Origin: CAZEMR01 sp964513465
GTDB lineage: Bacteria > Bacteroidota > Ignavibacteria > Kapaibacteriales > UBA2268
Direction of reading: 5' to 3'
Length of the DNA: 64,000 nucleotides
Assembly: GCA_964513465.1 (NCBI GenBank)
Contig: CAZEMR010000006.1
Span: 13,799 to 77,798 of the forward strand
Positions 1-8,460 of this stretch are shown here, piece by piece. A model generated the notes under the pieces. That model was not told the DNA's origin and searched no databases. It saw nothing but the letters and a program-made list of their open reading frames with translations. How positions within the stretch are numbered: position 1 is the stretch's first letter; every line of letters starts with the position of its first letter. Both the position numbers and the translations under genes were made by a program.

Positions 1-2
1 TC

Positions 3-446
3 TACGTCCCCACAGAAGAGGAAGACGAAGAAGCCACCCCGAGAATCCTCGTGTTCATGTGCGAAAACGACGCTTATCCCTCGCTGGATATCGCCGCACG
101 CAAGCGGATCAAATTCTCGCCGAATGTACGCATAATTCCCGTACGCTGCCTCGGTTCGGTCAATATCAGCTGGATCGCTGATTCGCTCTCGGCGGGTATC
201 GACGGCGTAATGCTGTTCGGCTGTGTCTATGGCGACGATTATCAGTGCCACTTTATCAAAGGCTCCGAGCTGGCCAACCGCCGCATGGAAAACGTGCAGG
301 AGAAACTGAAACAGCTCGTGCTCGAACCCGAACGCGTCGAGCTTCATATGCTCTCGATCGACGAGTACGACAAGGTGCCCGCCCTGATCAATACATTCGC
401 GGAGACGATAGACGAAGTCGGCCCGAACCCGTATAAAGAGATGTAA
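3..446 (+). CDS. C-terminal part of a QmoB/HdrA-type protein with MvhD-like domain (5' truncated)
   Basis: The reading frame is open through the left edge of the window, so only about the last 147 residues are seen. They match the C-terminal MvhD-type (hydrogenase iron-sulfur delta subunit) domain that is fused to HdrA-like flavoproteins such as QmoB. Visible signs are FMCENDAYPS near the start of the domain, VRCLGS, and GCVYGDDYQCHFIKGSELANRRM, which together supply four cysteines expected to hold an iron-sulfur cluster. The tail GPNPYKE is typical of the QmoB branch. Such proteins carry electrons between quinone or ferredoxin pools and sulfur or heterodisulfide enzymes in the cytoplasm. No qmoC-like membrane subunit follows: the next gene is an unrelated repeat protein after a terminator. 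The choice between QmoB and a generic HdrA-MvhD fusion cannot be settled without the upstream part. Confidence 0.8.
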   Translation, partial: YVPTEEEDEEATPRILVFMCENDAYPSLDIAARKRIKFSPNVRIIPVRCLGSVNISWIADSLSAGIDGVMLFGCVYGDDYQCHFIKGSELANRRMENVQEKLKQLVLEPERVELHMLSIDEYDKVPALINTFAETIDEVGPNPYKEM

Positions 447-461
447 TATATATATAAATAA

Positions 462-495
462 GGTCCCGGCCCGCAAAAAGCCGGGGCCCCGATTT
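462..495 (+). terminator. Rho-independent terminator after the QmoB-like gene
   Basis: A 9-bp stem (462-470 with 480-488, one G-T pair), GC-rich, with a short A-rich loop and a short T run at 492-495. It ends the QmoB-like transcript. The T run is weak. Confidence 0.55.
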
Positions 496-534
496 TGCGA
501 AAAAATTAATAGAATAAATTTTCAGGAGTAAATA

Positions 535-2874
535 ATGGCGACAAAAGCTGATCTCGAACAAAAAGCCGAAAATGCGCAGAGCGTCGAGGATTTTGTCAAT
601 ATTGCCCGCGAGGCGCTGACAGATCCGAAGGACGAGGAATACGCGCGCAGTATGCTCGAAACCGCCGAACCCGACTGCCAGTTCCCGAAAGAATACATAA
701 TGGTAGCCGAAGCTTTTGCCGAGGGCCTGGGCGATAAGGAATATGCTGCAGAAATCTACGAAGAGGCCGAGGACGCCTGCTTCGAGGCGATGGAATTCGC
801 AAGTCTGGCACACAGCATTGCCAAAACCCTGGGCGATAAGGAAAAAGCAAAAGAGCTGCTCGAAAGCGCGGCGAACGATGCTAAAAAAATTACCGAATAT
901 CTGACTATTGCCCAGTATGCCTCCGAGGATATCGGCGACGAAGAGCTTGCCAAGCAGTTCCTCGGGCAGGTCGAAAGCCAGCTAAAAACGCTGGAAGATT
1001 ATAAAAAGCTGGCGCAATCAATCATAGAAGACCAGAATGACAAAGAATTAGCCAAAAAATTCTTCAAAAAAGCCGAAAATAAAATCGACGGAGTTGAGCA
1101 AGTCTCCGAATATGCCGCCGCAATAATCGAACTTTTCGACGATAAGGAAATGGCCGCCGAAGCGCTCGAGGACGTCGAGGACGACGCGCAATTCACCAAG
1201 GAATACGTCGCGCTCGCCAAAGTTTATAAAGAGAAAATCGGCGACGAGGAAAAAGCTAAGGAAATGATGGAGCAGGCAGGAGACTTTGCTATGACAGGCG
1301 AGGAGCACCTCGATCTGGCCAAAGGCGCATGGAACCTATTCAAAGACGCCGACGCCGCTTCGGAATCCTTCGATAAAGCGCTGACCGACATCACCGACAA
1401 GCAGCAGCTCTCCGAGCTTGCAAAGCTGATTGCGGCAGATGTTAAGAATACTGAATTGGCCAAAAAATATTATCAGAAACTTGAAGAAAAATCCACCGGC
1501 GCCAAGGATCTCGTCGAGCTGGCTACTTCGATAATCGAAAATCTCGGCGATAAGCAATACGCAGCGGACATCTATTCGCGCGCAGCCGAAAAAACCGAAG
1601 CCGCTGGCGAGCTGATGACACTTGCCGAGAATATATATAATCAGATCGGCGACGAAGCCAAGGCCCGCGAGGTTTACCACAAGGCGCTCGCCATGACCGA
1701 GAAACATCAGATGATGATGGATCTGGTCGAAAGCGTCAACAAAAATCTCGCCGATAAGGAATTCGTTAAGGAAATTCTCAAAAAAGCTCAGGAAGAGGCC
1801 GCAACCACAGCCGAGCTTATCTCGATCGGCGAGAAAGTGCTCGAAGTGCTCGAGGATAAGGAATTCGCAGCTAGCGTTATCGAACAGGCAGAGGAAGTCG
1901 TAACCAACCTCGACGAAATGAAAAAGGCCAACGAAGCCGTCAAAAAGCATTTTGCGGACAACGCGGAATGGATCAAACGAGTGGACGAAAAGCTCGCCAA
2001 GCGCGAGGAGAACCAGTCCACATACGAAGCTTTCCAGAAGCGCGAGGATTATGCAATCACGCTTTCGACTCTGCTGGAGCTGACCGACGACATGATGGCC
2101 AAGCTTGACGATAAGTATTACGCCAAAAAGCTGCTTCGCGCAGCAGAGGGACTACTCGACGGAGCAAATCTGAATGTGAATAATTATCGCAAGCTGATCC
2201 TTTCGATAAATAAATATCTGGCCGACAATAAATGGGTTAAAAATATTCTGAATAAGCTCATCAAAGAGCGCGCGAATTTCTTCTTTGATATGACCGAAAT
2301 CTGCGAGATCGCGCTAAATGACGTCATTGATAAAGATATGGGCAAATCGCTCGCCAGGGAATATCTCGACAAATGGATCGCTAAAGCCGAATCCGCGGAA
2401 ACCCCTGCGGCTTATGACTTTACGAATCTGGCAGTAGCATATAAACGACTGCTGGACGATCGCGACCGCGCATTTGAACTGCTCGGCAAAGCCGAAAACG
2501 CGCAGGGCGACTGCTTCGCAAAAGCATTCATCGGATATCTGGCCGACAAGTGGGACGACCCATCGAAGGCCCAGGCGCAATACAAAGCCGCAGTCGATTC
2601 GTGCGATTCGGGGGTAAAGATATACCAGCTCGCCAAATATATGCTTTCGCTGGGCATCCATCCGAAGATCGTCCGCGAGGTATATTCCGGCGCCGGCCAG
2701 AAGGTCGGCGATTCGCAGGGCAAGCTTGCCTGGGCGCAGGGCACAATCGACCTTTTCTGCGATAAGGAATGGGCGAAATCCGCCTATAACAGCATCAAAG
2801 GCAGCTTCGGCTCGGAGCTCGACAAGGAATTATTCGAGCTGAACCGCAAGCTTAAAATCGAAGAAACACTCTGA
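535..2874 (+). CDS. Alpha-helical protein built of 34-residue TPR-like repeats
   Basis: A 779-residue, acidic and lysine-rich protein with no signal peptide or membrane segment, so probably cytoplasmic. Residues 32-473 divide into 13 consecutive units of exactly 34 residues without any insertion. Each unit opens with a [G/D/N/K/E]-D-[K/E]-E-type turn, then A at about +6, paired helices, and a conserved E-Y/L-x-x-L-A in the second helix. From about residue 474 to the end the same pattern continues with irregular unit lengths. The 34-residue period and helix-turn-helix pattern are those of tetratricopeptide repeats, which bind partner proteins; no catalytic motif is visible. A good ribosome site (AGGAG) lies 7 bases before the ATG. 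The function is unknown. It could be a scaffold, but nothing in the context links it firmly to the QmoB-like gene upstream. Confidence 0.8.
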   Translation: MATKADLEQKAENAQSVEDFVNIAREALTDPKDEEYARSMLETAEPDCQFPKEYIMVAEAFAEGLGDKEYAAEIYEEAEDACFEAMEFASLAHSIAKTLGDKEKAKELLESAANDAKKITEYLTIAQYASEDIGDEELAKQFLGQVESQLKTLEDYKKLAQSIIEDQNDKELAKKFFKKAENKIDGVEQVSEYAAAIIELFDDKEMAAEALEDVEDDAQFTKEYVALAKVYKEKIGDEEKAKEMMEQAGDFAMTGEEHLDLAKGAWNLFKDADAASESFDKALTDITDKQQLSELAKLIAADVKNTELAKKYYQKLEEKSTGAKDLVELATSIIENLGDKQYAADIYSRAAEKTEAAGELMTLAENIYNQIGDEAKAREVYHKALAMTEKHQMMMDLVESVNKNLADKEFVKEILKKAQEEAATTAELISIGEKVLEVLEDKEFAASVIEQAEEVVTNLDEMKKANEAVKKHFADNAEWIKRVDEKLAKREENQSTYEAFQKREDYAITLSTLLELTDDMMAKLDDKYYAKKLLRAAEGLLDGANLNVNNYRKLILSINKYLADNKWVKNILNKLIKERANFFFDMTEICEIALNDVIDKDMGKSLAREYLDKWIAKAESAETPAAYDFTNLAVAYKRLLDDRDRAFELLGKAENAQGDCFAKAFIGYLADKWDDPSKAQAQYKAAVDSCDSGVKIYQLAKYMLSLGIHPKIVREVYSGAGQKVGDSQGKLAWAQGTIDLFCDKEWAKSAYNSIKGSFGSELDKELFELNRKLKIEETL

Positions 2875-2901
2875 GCATAACCCGCTTGGTTTGTGATAAA
2901 G

Positions 2902-2940
2902 AAAACCGCCTGCCCCGCAGAAATGGACAGGCGGTTTTTT
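2902..2940. terminator. Bidirectional terminator between the repeat protein and the propeller gene
   Basis: An 11-bp perfect stem AAAACCGCCTG (2902-2912) with CAGGCGGTTTT (2928-2938) and T runs on both strands. It serves the plus-strand repeat gene and the minus-strand propeller gene, which converge here. Confidence 0.85.
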
Positions 2941-2944
2941 ATGA

Positions 2945-4357
2945 TTATTCACAGATTACCAATTTTTTGAAATATGCCTTACCGCCCGCCCGAATTATGA
3001 CCGAATACGTGCCTTTTGCAAATATTTTCGCAGGAATTGTGTAAACCCCCGATTCATCTGCCTTTCCGCTGAGCGCCAGTTTTCCCGTTATGTCATATAT
3101 ATTAATCTGCGAATCCGGGAAATTGGCGGATAAATCGATTGTTATATTCCCCGCTCCGACAGCCGGATTGGGGTATATATTTATTAATTCGCTGCCGGGG
3201 ATTTCCCCTACGGAATTGACCATCGGATCGTACATAAACAGGCCGCGGTTAGTGCCAAACCAGATTTTCCCGTCGGGCAATTCGGCCATTGCGTGGCAGC
3301 CGCCATGATAGTATTCATTCTGGCCGGTCAGATCGCCAAGGGGGAAAGATGAAATATAGTCGTTCTCTATTCGGTATAGCCCGCGTGAATTCAGGCTGTA
3401 CCACAATATCCCGCTGCGGTCGATTATTATATTCGACATCCAGGTCATGCTTGCGCCGGGCCCGAGGGTATAATCGGCCACGGTTTTATGGCTCCAGCCT
3501 TCGCCGTCATATATCAGAAAGCTTCCCGGCCGCGCGCCGTAGCTATAGGTCTGCATTGCCTGGATGATTACCCAGACATTGTCCTCGGCGTCGATATACA
3601 TATCCTGCGGAAAAAAGTATTCGTCTTCGGCTGTGATTTCGGGGTATTCGTATGCCTGCCACTCGCCGTCAAATTTGCGCAGTGTGCCCCGGTTCCGGAA
3701 TTCGCCATATTTCACCGGATCGCTTATTGCCCAGAGATTGCCCTTGCTGTCTGTGGCGAGGTCGCTTACACGGACTTGCTCTTTTGTTGTATCGGATATA
3801 TTGGTTTTTTGGACAATTTCCATATCTGAATCGGAAATTTTCCATATTTCCATAAATATTTTTTCGTAGAATTTTGTACCCTGATGCTCTCCTTTATATT
3901 TATTCTGGTCGCTGCTGATCCATGCAATATTATTCTTGTCGACGGCCATTGCTTTGTTGCTGCGCTCGTAATCGAGGTCTGTCTCGATCTGACGTCTGCT
4001 CCAGCGGGTGCCGTCGAATCGGAGGATATGCTGGCTGGTAATCGCCCACAGCCCGCCATTATTATCCGAGGCTATTTCGACTACTTCGACCGATTCGCCG
4101 AAGGGATAGTCGAATTCATCTGTTGAAATTTTAGCGAATTCGCCATTCTGATATTTCATAATAAAATATTTGAAATTCGAAGAATAGCTATTGTAAACAA
4201 TGAAATATGAAATCCCGGCGGACTCGTCGATTGCGATCGATCGCACGCCGTTTCCGCCAATGGCTTCCTCGGGGAAATAAGTCCAGCCCTTGTATTGCGC
4301 CGAAAGCGCAGTCGCGCCCAGAATTATAACTATTGCAATGAGTAAAGCATTTTTCAT
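2945..4357 (-). CDS. Secreted propeller protein with T9SS C-terminal sorting domain (paralogue 1)
   Basis: About 470 residues from the ATG at 4357, chosen because GGAG lies upstream and a signal peptide follows at once (MKNALLIAIVIILGATALSA). The body has repeated motifs of the two-component-regulator propeller type, D-x-x-G-x-[LI]-W-x-x-[ST], for example NNGGLWAIT, DSKGNLWAIS, DRSGILWYSL and PDGKIWFGTNRGLFMYDP, consistent with a beta-propeller of blades of about 50 residues. The last 80 residues form a type A T9SS sorting domain: INIYPNPA, then NIYDITGKL, then a G-x-Y-x-V-x-I end. The protein is expected to pass through Sec and then the T9SS to the cell surface. It is a paralogue of the next minus-strand gene (4456-5883), about 100 bases away. 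The ligand or role is unknown. Confidence 0.85.
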   Translation of the reverse strand: MKNALLIAIVIILGATALSAQYKGWTYFPEEAIGGNGVRSIAIDESAGISYFIVYNSYSSNFKYFIMKYQNGEFAKISTDEFDYPFGESVEVVEIASDNNGGLWAITSQHILRFDGTRWSRRQIETDLDYERSNKAMAVDKNNIAWISSDQNKYKGEHQGTKFYEKIFMEIWKISDSDMEIVQKTNISDTTKEQVRVSDLATDSKGNLWAISDPVKYGEFRNRGTLRKFDGEWQAYEYPEITAEDEYFFPQDMYIDAEDNVWVIIQAMQTYSYGARPGSFLIYDGEGWSHKTVADYTLGPGASMTWMSNIIIDRSGILWYSLNSRGLYRIENDYISSFPLGDLTGQNEYYHGGCHAMAELPDGKIWFGTNRGLFMYDPMVNSVGEIPGSELINIYPNPAVGAGNITIDLSANFPDSQINIYDITGKLALSGKADESGVYTIPAKIFAKGTYSVIIRAGGKAYFKKLVICE

Positions 4358-4395
4358 AAATACTCCATATGAGTGAAATGGAAATGGATTGCAAA

Positions 4396-4434
4396 TCAAA
4401 AACGGCCTCATCCCCGAAATAGGGAGGAAGCCGT
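4396..4434 (-). terminator. Terminator between the two propeller genes
   Basis: Read on the minus strand: an ACGGC...GCCGT stem (4430-4434 with 4402-4406) extended by CTCC/GGGG pairing, followed by TTTTTG. It ends the upstream paralogue transcript (4456-5883), so the two propeller genes appear to be transcribed separately. Confidence 0.7.
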
Positions 4435-4455
4435 ATTTTGTCAGAATGCAGGAGT

Positions 4456-5883
4456 TTATTTGATGATAGTAAAGCTAAGGCATTCGATTTTATCTCCCGA
4501 TTGCAAAATTGCATTATAAACGCCCGCGGAAAAGCTTCCTGAAGGTATAACAATTTCGCCGGTCGATTTTACCCGCGTATTGTAAACTTTTTTTCCGGCG
4601 GTGTTATAAATATTTATATTTATATCGCCGAATGAATGATTTTCGGGCAGCCGGATAGTGATTTCATCGCCTGCCATTGCGGGATTGGGATAAACAACGG
4701 GCCAGTCGGATTCGGCTGCGCTCTCGCCAACGGATACCGCGTCGGGATCATATACGAATAGCCCGCGCGCTGTGCTGAACCAAAGCCGGTCGTCCGGGCC
4801 CTGGGCGCTGCAGATTACCCGCTCGAGGCCGTTTTCGCTTGTACCGGCGATTTCGGCAAGCGGTATTTGCGTTATAATATTATTTTCATAGCGGAGCAAT
4901 CCGCGATTTGAATGTCCCAGCCAGAATACGTCGTTTTTGTCTATCAGCACATTGTCGATATAGCGCGTGAAATATTTGTCGAAGCCATTGCCCTCGGCGA
5001 GGAATGTCCATTGCCCATCCAGGAAATACCCAAGCTGGCTGTTCGAAAAATTGTAGCCGCTGCCGCCCATAAGCTGGACGTGCTCGTATAATAGCCAGAG
5101 CATACCATCACGGTCGAACAGCAGATCGCCTACGACATAGAAATCATCATTTTCGAAAATATCAGGCAGGTCGTGGAATTCGTAGCCGTCTTCGTTGATT
5201 TTCAGCAGGCCGCCCGCTTTGAGCCCGTTAACGGTGTCCTCATAGCGGTTAACCGATATCCAGAGGTCGTCCGTCGGGGACATCTCTCCGGCAAGGAAAA
5301 ACGAAAAACGCGGATCGCCGCCTGTGGAATCTATATATATTATTTTCTTTAAAGCCTGACCGTCGTAGCTCCATAACTCATTGGATATACGCTTGGTTAT
5401 CTTAGTTTCGTTGTACATTCCCTGATCGAGGAATTTATAGGTGAAAAAATAAATATTTCCGCGGCTGTCGGCCCAGATGCCTTCGAATCTCCGCTTTGCC
5501 TCGCCCTCCTCGGGGAAGGAAAGGATATGCCATTCATCATTCTCGAAATAAACCGGATTCCCGTCGGTCGAGGCCCAGACCCGGCCGTCCGGATCGACCG
5601 AGATATTGGAAATCTCATTCTTCGAATCGTATGGATAGCCGTAATTATCGGTGGTGATATTCGTCCAGTTTTCGCCGTCGAAAACCTCGATCGCGTGGTC
5701 GGGATTCATCATACTGCCCGCTATCGTATGGGCATAGATCAGGTTGCCGGACTGATCGCCGGCCATATGCATAACATATTTGCCGGACAGCTCAGAGCTC
5801 GGAATAAACTGCCATTCGTCGTATTTTGCCTGTGCGGTTACTGCAATCAGAAAAATTGAAATTAACAAGTAGAAATGCTTCAT
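4456..5883 (-). CDS. Secreted propeller protein with T9SS C-terminal sorting domain (paralogue 2)
   Basis: A 475-residue protein starting with a clear signal peptide (MKHFYLLISIFLIAVTAQA), with GGAG upstream of the ATG. Propeller-type motifs recur: DPDGRVWAST, DSRGNIYFFT, DRDGMLWLLY, DKNDVFWLGHSNRGLLRYE and PDDRLWFSTARGLFVYDP. The C-terminal 75 residues are a T9SS type A sorting domain (WPVVYPNPAMAG, then NINIYNTAGKKVYN, then GVYNAIL). The match to the neighbouring paralogue runs over the whole length, including the order of blades, so the pair arose by tandem duplication and then diverged. It is expected to be surface-exposed or released; the substrate is unknown. Confidence 0.85.
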   Translation of the reverse strand: MKHFYLLISIFLIAVTAQAKYDEWQFIPSSELSGKYVMHMAGDQSGNLIYAHTIAGSMMNPDHAIEVFDGENWTNITTDNYGYPYDSKNEISNISVDPDGRVWASTDGNPVYFENDEWHILSFPEEGEAKRRFEGIWADSRGNIYFFTYKFLDQGMYNETKITKRISNELWSYDGQALKKIIYIDSTGGDPRFSFFLAGEMSPTDDLWISVNRYEDTVNGLKAGGLLKINEDGYEFHDLPDIFENDDFYVVGDLLFDRDGMLWLLYEHVQLMGGSGYNFSNSQLGYFLDGQWTFLAEGNGFDKYFTRYIDNVLIDKNDVFWLGHSNRGLLRYENNIITQIPLAEIAGTSENGLERVICSAQGPDDRLWFSTARGLFVYDPDAVSVGESAAESDWPVVYPNPAMAGDEITIRLPENHSFGDININIYNTAGKKVYNTRVKSTGEIVIPSGSFSAGVYNAILQSGDKIECLSFTIIK

Positions 5884-6012
5884 ACAAAAGCTCCGGGGAT
5901 TTGTGAGAAATGCTTAATTTCGTATTTTGATATACGCTATTAAATATATCTACACATAAGCGTGAATTAAGTTACAGAGATGAAATTATTTTTTTAAATT
6001 AAGGATTTTTCA

Positions 6013-6558
6013 ATGGCCGCAAAGCGTTTATTCACAGGGATTTTCATAGATTGCGGAATCTTCGAAGATATCTATCCCGAAATCAAAAGTGATTTCGAGC
6101 CGGCTGTCAGTGGCAAATGGGTCGAGCCGGATAATCTGCATTTTACTCTAAAATTCCTCGGAGATACCGATGTCGAAATAATTGATGATATAAAGGAAAG
6201 CCTCGCCGATCTGACCGCTGAGATTAATTCTCCGTTATTTTTAAAGGGGATGCGGGCATTCCCAAACCTGAAGCGGCCGCGTGTGCTGGTGGTGCCGGTG
6301 TTCAATCCCGACCGCGAGCTTTTTCGAATCCATGCCGATATGGAGTCGCGGCTCGAACAGTTCGGATTCGAGCGCGAGCGCCGAAAGTTCCAGCCGCATA
6401 TGACATTAATGCGTATTAAATCATTCGCCGACGATGTATTCCAGGATATTGCCAAAAAATATTCGGCATTCGAATTCGGGGAGATGACGCACTTCAGGGT
6501 AAATCTGATCGAGAGCCATTTGTCGAAATCCGGCCCGACGTATAAGATTATCGCATAA
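6013..6558 (+). CDS. thpR: RNA 2',3'-cyclic phosphodiesterase (2H family, LigT/ThpR)
   Basis: 181 residues, the usual length for ThpR. Two catalytic HxT motifs of the 2H phosphoesterase fold are present: HFTLKFLG (about residues 42-49) and HMTLMR (about residues 137-142). R-L-F-x-[AG]-I at the N terminus is also typical. The family hydrolyses 2',3'-cyclic phosphate ends of RNA to 2'-phosphate. An AAGGA sequence 8 bases before the ATG supports the start. It converges with pheS across a bidirectional terminator; no functional link to its neighbours is apparent. Confidence 0.9.
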   Translation: MAAKRLFTGIFIDCGIFEDIYPEIKSDFEPAVSGKWVEPDNLHFTLKFLGDTDVEIIDDIKESLADLTAEINSPLFLKGMRAFPNLKRPRVLVVPVFNPDRELFRIHADMESRLEQFGFERERRKFQPHMTLMRIKSFADDVFQDIAKKYSAFEFGEMTHFRVNLIESHLSKSGPTYKIIA

Positions 6559-6560
6559 AA

Positions 6561-6595
6561 AAGCCGCCCGGCAATATTTCGCGAAGCGGCTTTAT
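6561..6595. terminator. Bidirectional terminator between thpR and pheS
   Basis: Stem AAGCCGC (6561-6567) with GCGGCTT (6586-6592), A-rich on the left and T-rich on the right, serving both converging genes. Confidence 0.75.
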
Positions 6596-6613
6596 ATCAA
6601 TTATTTATATATA

Positions 6614-7627
6614 TCAGAACTGACCGAGCACCCGGACGTCGTTGTCGTAAAAGAAGCGGATGTCCTTGATGTCCGTGCCGAGCATCGCCACTCGTTCGAT
6701 TCCGAATCCGAAGGCAAAGCCGGAGTATTCCTCCGGGTCGATGTCGCAGGCGCGGAGCACGTTGGGGTGCACCATTCCGCAGCCGGCAATCTCGAGCCAC
6801 CCGGTATGCTTGCATACGCGGCAACCTTTGCCTCCGCAAAGGTAGCAGGAAATATCCATCTCGGCGCTGGGTTCGGTGAACGGGAAGAAGTGCGGGCGGA
6901 ATCGGAATTTCGAATCCTGGCCGTACATCTGCCGCGCGAAGTCGATGATAGTCGCTTTCAGCTCGGCGAAGGTGACGTTTTTATCAACATAGAGGCCCTC
7001 GACCTGGTGGAATTCCGCCAGCGAGCGTGCGTTGATCGCCTCGTTGCGATAAACCCGGCCGGGCATAATGCAGCGGATGGGCGGCTTTGCGGCGCGCATC
7101 ACGCGTATCTGCACCGGCGATGTATGCGTTCTGAGTACGAGGTCGTCGCCGCCGGCCATAAAGAATGTGTCCTGCAAATCGCGGGCGGGGTGGTTCGGCG
7201 GAAAATTCAGAGCGTCGAAGTTATGTTCGTCGTCTTCGATTTCCGGCCCCTGGGCCACCTCGAAGCCCATATGTATAAAAATCCCGGTCATTCGGTCGAG
7301 CACCTGCATCACGGGATGATAGGCTCCACGAAAACTGCGGCGTCCCGGCAGCGATAGGTCGATATCCGGCGTAGATTCGCTTTTTCGGGCGAACTCTTCG
7401 GATAGCCGCGCGAATTCGCTTTCGGCGAGATTGCGAAGCTGGTTGAGCTCTTTGCCCACGGCTGGTTTTTGCTCGTTGGGCACTTCGCGCATACGTTCGA
7501 ACATGGCCTGGACGGCGCCCTTGCGCACAAGATAATTAAGCCGGAACTGGTCGAGCTCCTCGGGAGTCGACACCTGTTCCAGCTTTGATTTTATTTCATC
7601 TTTTAGATTATTGATTTCTTCGAGCAT
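6614..7627 (-). CDS. pheS: Phenylalanine-tRNA ligase alpha subunit
   Basis: 337 residues, normal for bacterial PheS. The N-terminal coiled coil is followed by the class II catalytic domain: motif 2 GRVYRNEAINARSLAEFHQ and motif 3 FGFGIERVAML. The tail DIRFFYDNDVRVL is characteristic. The enzyme charges tRNA(Phe) as an alpha2-beta2 tetramer with PheT. Here pheS is the last gene of infC-rpmI-rplT-pheS, 28 bases after rplT, and is followed directly by a terminator. pheT, which normally follows pheS, is not in the window. The start has no clear ribosome site, so translation may be coupled to rplT. Confidence 0.96.
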   Translation of the reverse strand: MLEEINNLKDEIKSKLEQVSTPEELDQFRLNYLVRKGAVQAMFERMREVPNEQKPAVGKELNQLRNLAESEFARLSEEFARKSESTPDIDLSLPGRRSFRGAYHPVMQVLDRMTGIFIHMGFEVAQGPEIEDDEHNFDALNFPPNHPARDLQDTFFMAGGDDLVLRTHTSPVQIRVMRAAKPPIRCIMPGRVYRNEAINARSLAEFHQVEGLYVDKNVTFAELKATIIDFARQMYGQDSKFRFRPHFFPFTEPSAEMDISCYLCGGKGCRVCKHTGWLEIAGCGMVHPNVLRACDIDPEEYSGFAFGFGIERVAMLGTDIKDIRFFYDNDVRVLGQF

Positions 7628-7655
7628 CAGCCAATCCGATAATGTTCAATTAAAA

Positions 7656-8009
7656 TCATGCGGATTTGCTTACCTGATTCACGATAGAGGTGAATACTTC
7701 TGGTTTGTTCATCGCAAAATCTGCAAGCACTTTCCGGTTGATCTGGATATTATTTTTCTTCAGATCGTTGATAAGTCGCGAATATGTTGTGCCGTTCATT
7801 CTGGCGGCGGCGTTGATACGCACGATCCAGAGGCGGCGGAAATTGCGCTTTTTGAGCCGGCGGTCTTTATATGCATGTTGCAGACCTTTTTCGATGTGGT
7901 TTTTGGCGACTGTCCAAACGTTTTTGCGCAGCCCCCAATACCCTTTGGCAAGCTTAAGGAATCTTTTCTTTCTGCGGTGCGCTGCTACTTTGTTCACTGA
8001 TCTTGGCAT
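7656..8009 (-). CDS. rplT: 50S ribosomal protein L20
   Basis: 117 residues, rich in Arg and Lys, starting MPRSVNKVAAHRRKKRFLKLAKGYWG and containing RRLWIVRINAAAR and YSRLINDLKK, all hallmarks of L20. It binds 23S rRNA early in 50S assembly and in several bacteria represses its own operon. An AGGAG sequence 5-6 bases before the ATG supports the start. A 135-base spacer containing GC-rich inverted segments separates it from rpmI, long for an operon spacer and a plausible place for such feedback, though I cannot recognise a defined L20-binding leader. Confidence 0.97.
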   Translation of the reverse strand: MPRSVNKVAAHRRKKRFLKLAKGYWGLRKNVWTVAKNHIEKGLQHAYKDRRLKKRNFRRLWIVRINAAARMNGTTYSRLINDLKKNNIQINRKVLADFAMNKPEVFTSIVNQVSKSA

Positions 8010-8144
8010 TTTGATCTCCTGTGATAAATAAAATAATTCGGGCTTAGGGAGAGCACGCTATTGCCCCGTTCGCCCCGTAATTGTCATATAAAAGCGCATG
8101 CGCGGAAATAGCGCACACGCAATATTTCTATAAAAGCAGTCTGT

Positions 8145-8342
8145 TTAAGCCATTCCAAGCATTCTTGCCACGCGTTTTTCGTCCGAGCGATCCACCGTAG
8201 TGGCCTGGCGCAGATTTCTTTTGCGTTTGCGGCTTTTCTTGGTCAGGATATGGCTTTTGTATGCTTTTTCTCTCTTGAATTTCCCCGAAGCGGTTCTTTT
8301 AAAGCGCTTCTTTGCCGAAGCAACTGTCTTCATTTTAGGCAT
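8145..8342 (-). CDS. rpmI: 50S ribosomal protein L35
   Basis: 65 residues from MPKMKTVASAKKRFKRTASG, the standard L35 N terminus, ending RVARMLGM. A longer in-frame extension to 8405 exists, but the ATG at 8342 has AGGTG at a good distance and gives the normal family length. Second gene of the infC-rpmI-rplT-pheS operon. Confidence 0.95.
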   Translation of the reverse strand: MPKMKTVASAKKRFKRTASGKFKREKAYKSHILTKKSRKRKRNLRQATTVDRSDEKRVARMLGMA

Positions 8343-8460
8343 TTCGTCACCTGTTTCAGTTTCTATATACAATAATAAAATAACGTAACTATCCCGATCG
8401 AACAATCAGGGAATTTGCAAGATAAATATATTTTTCATAATATAAAAATATTTTTTGCTA

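Noticed and set aside
1336..1950. 204-codon frame on the minus strand opposite the repeat protein
   Set aside because: It mirrors the codon pattern of the real gene, has no ribosome site or family match, and the plus-strand protein has clear repeats.
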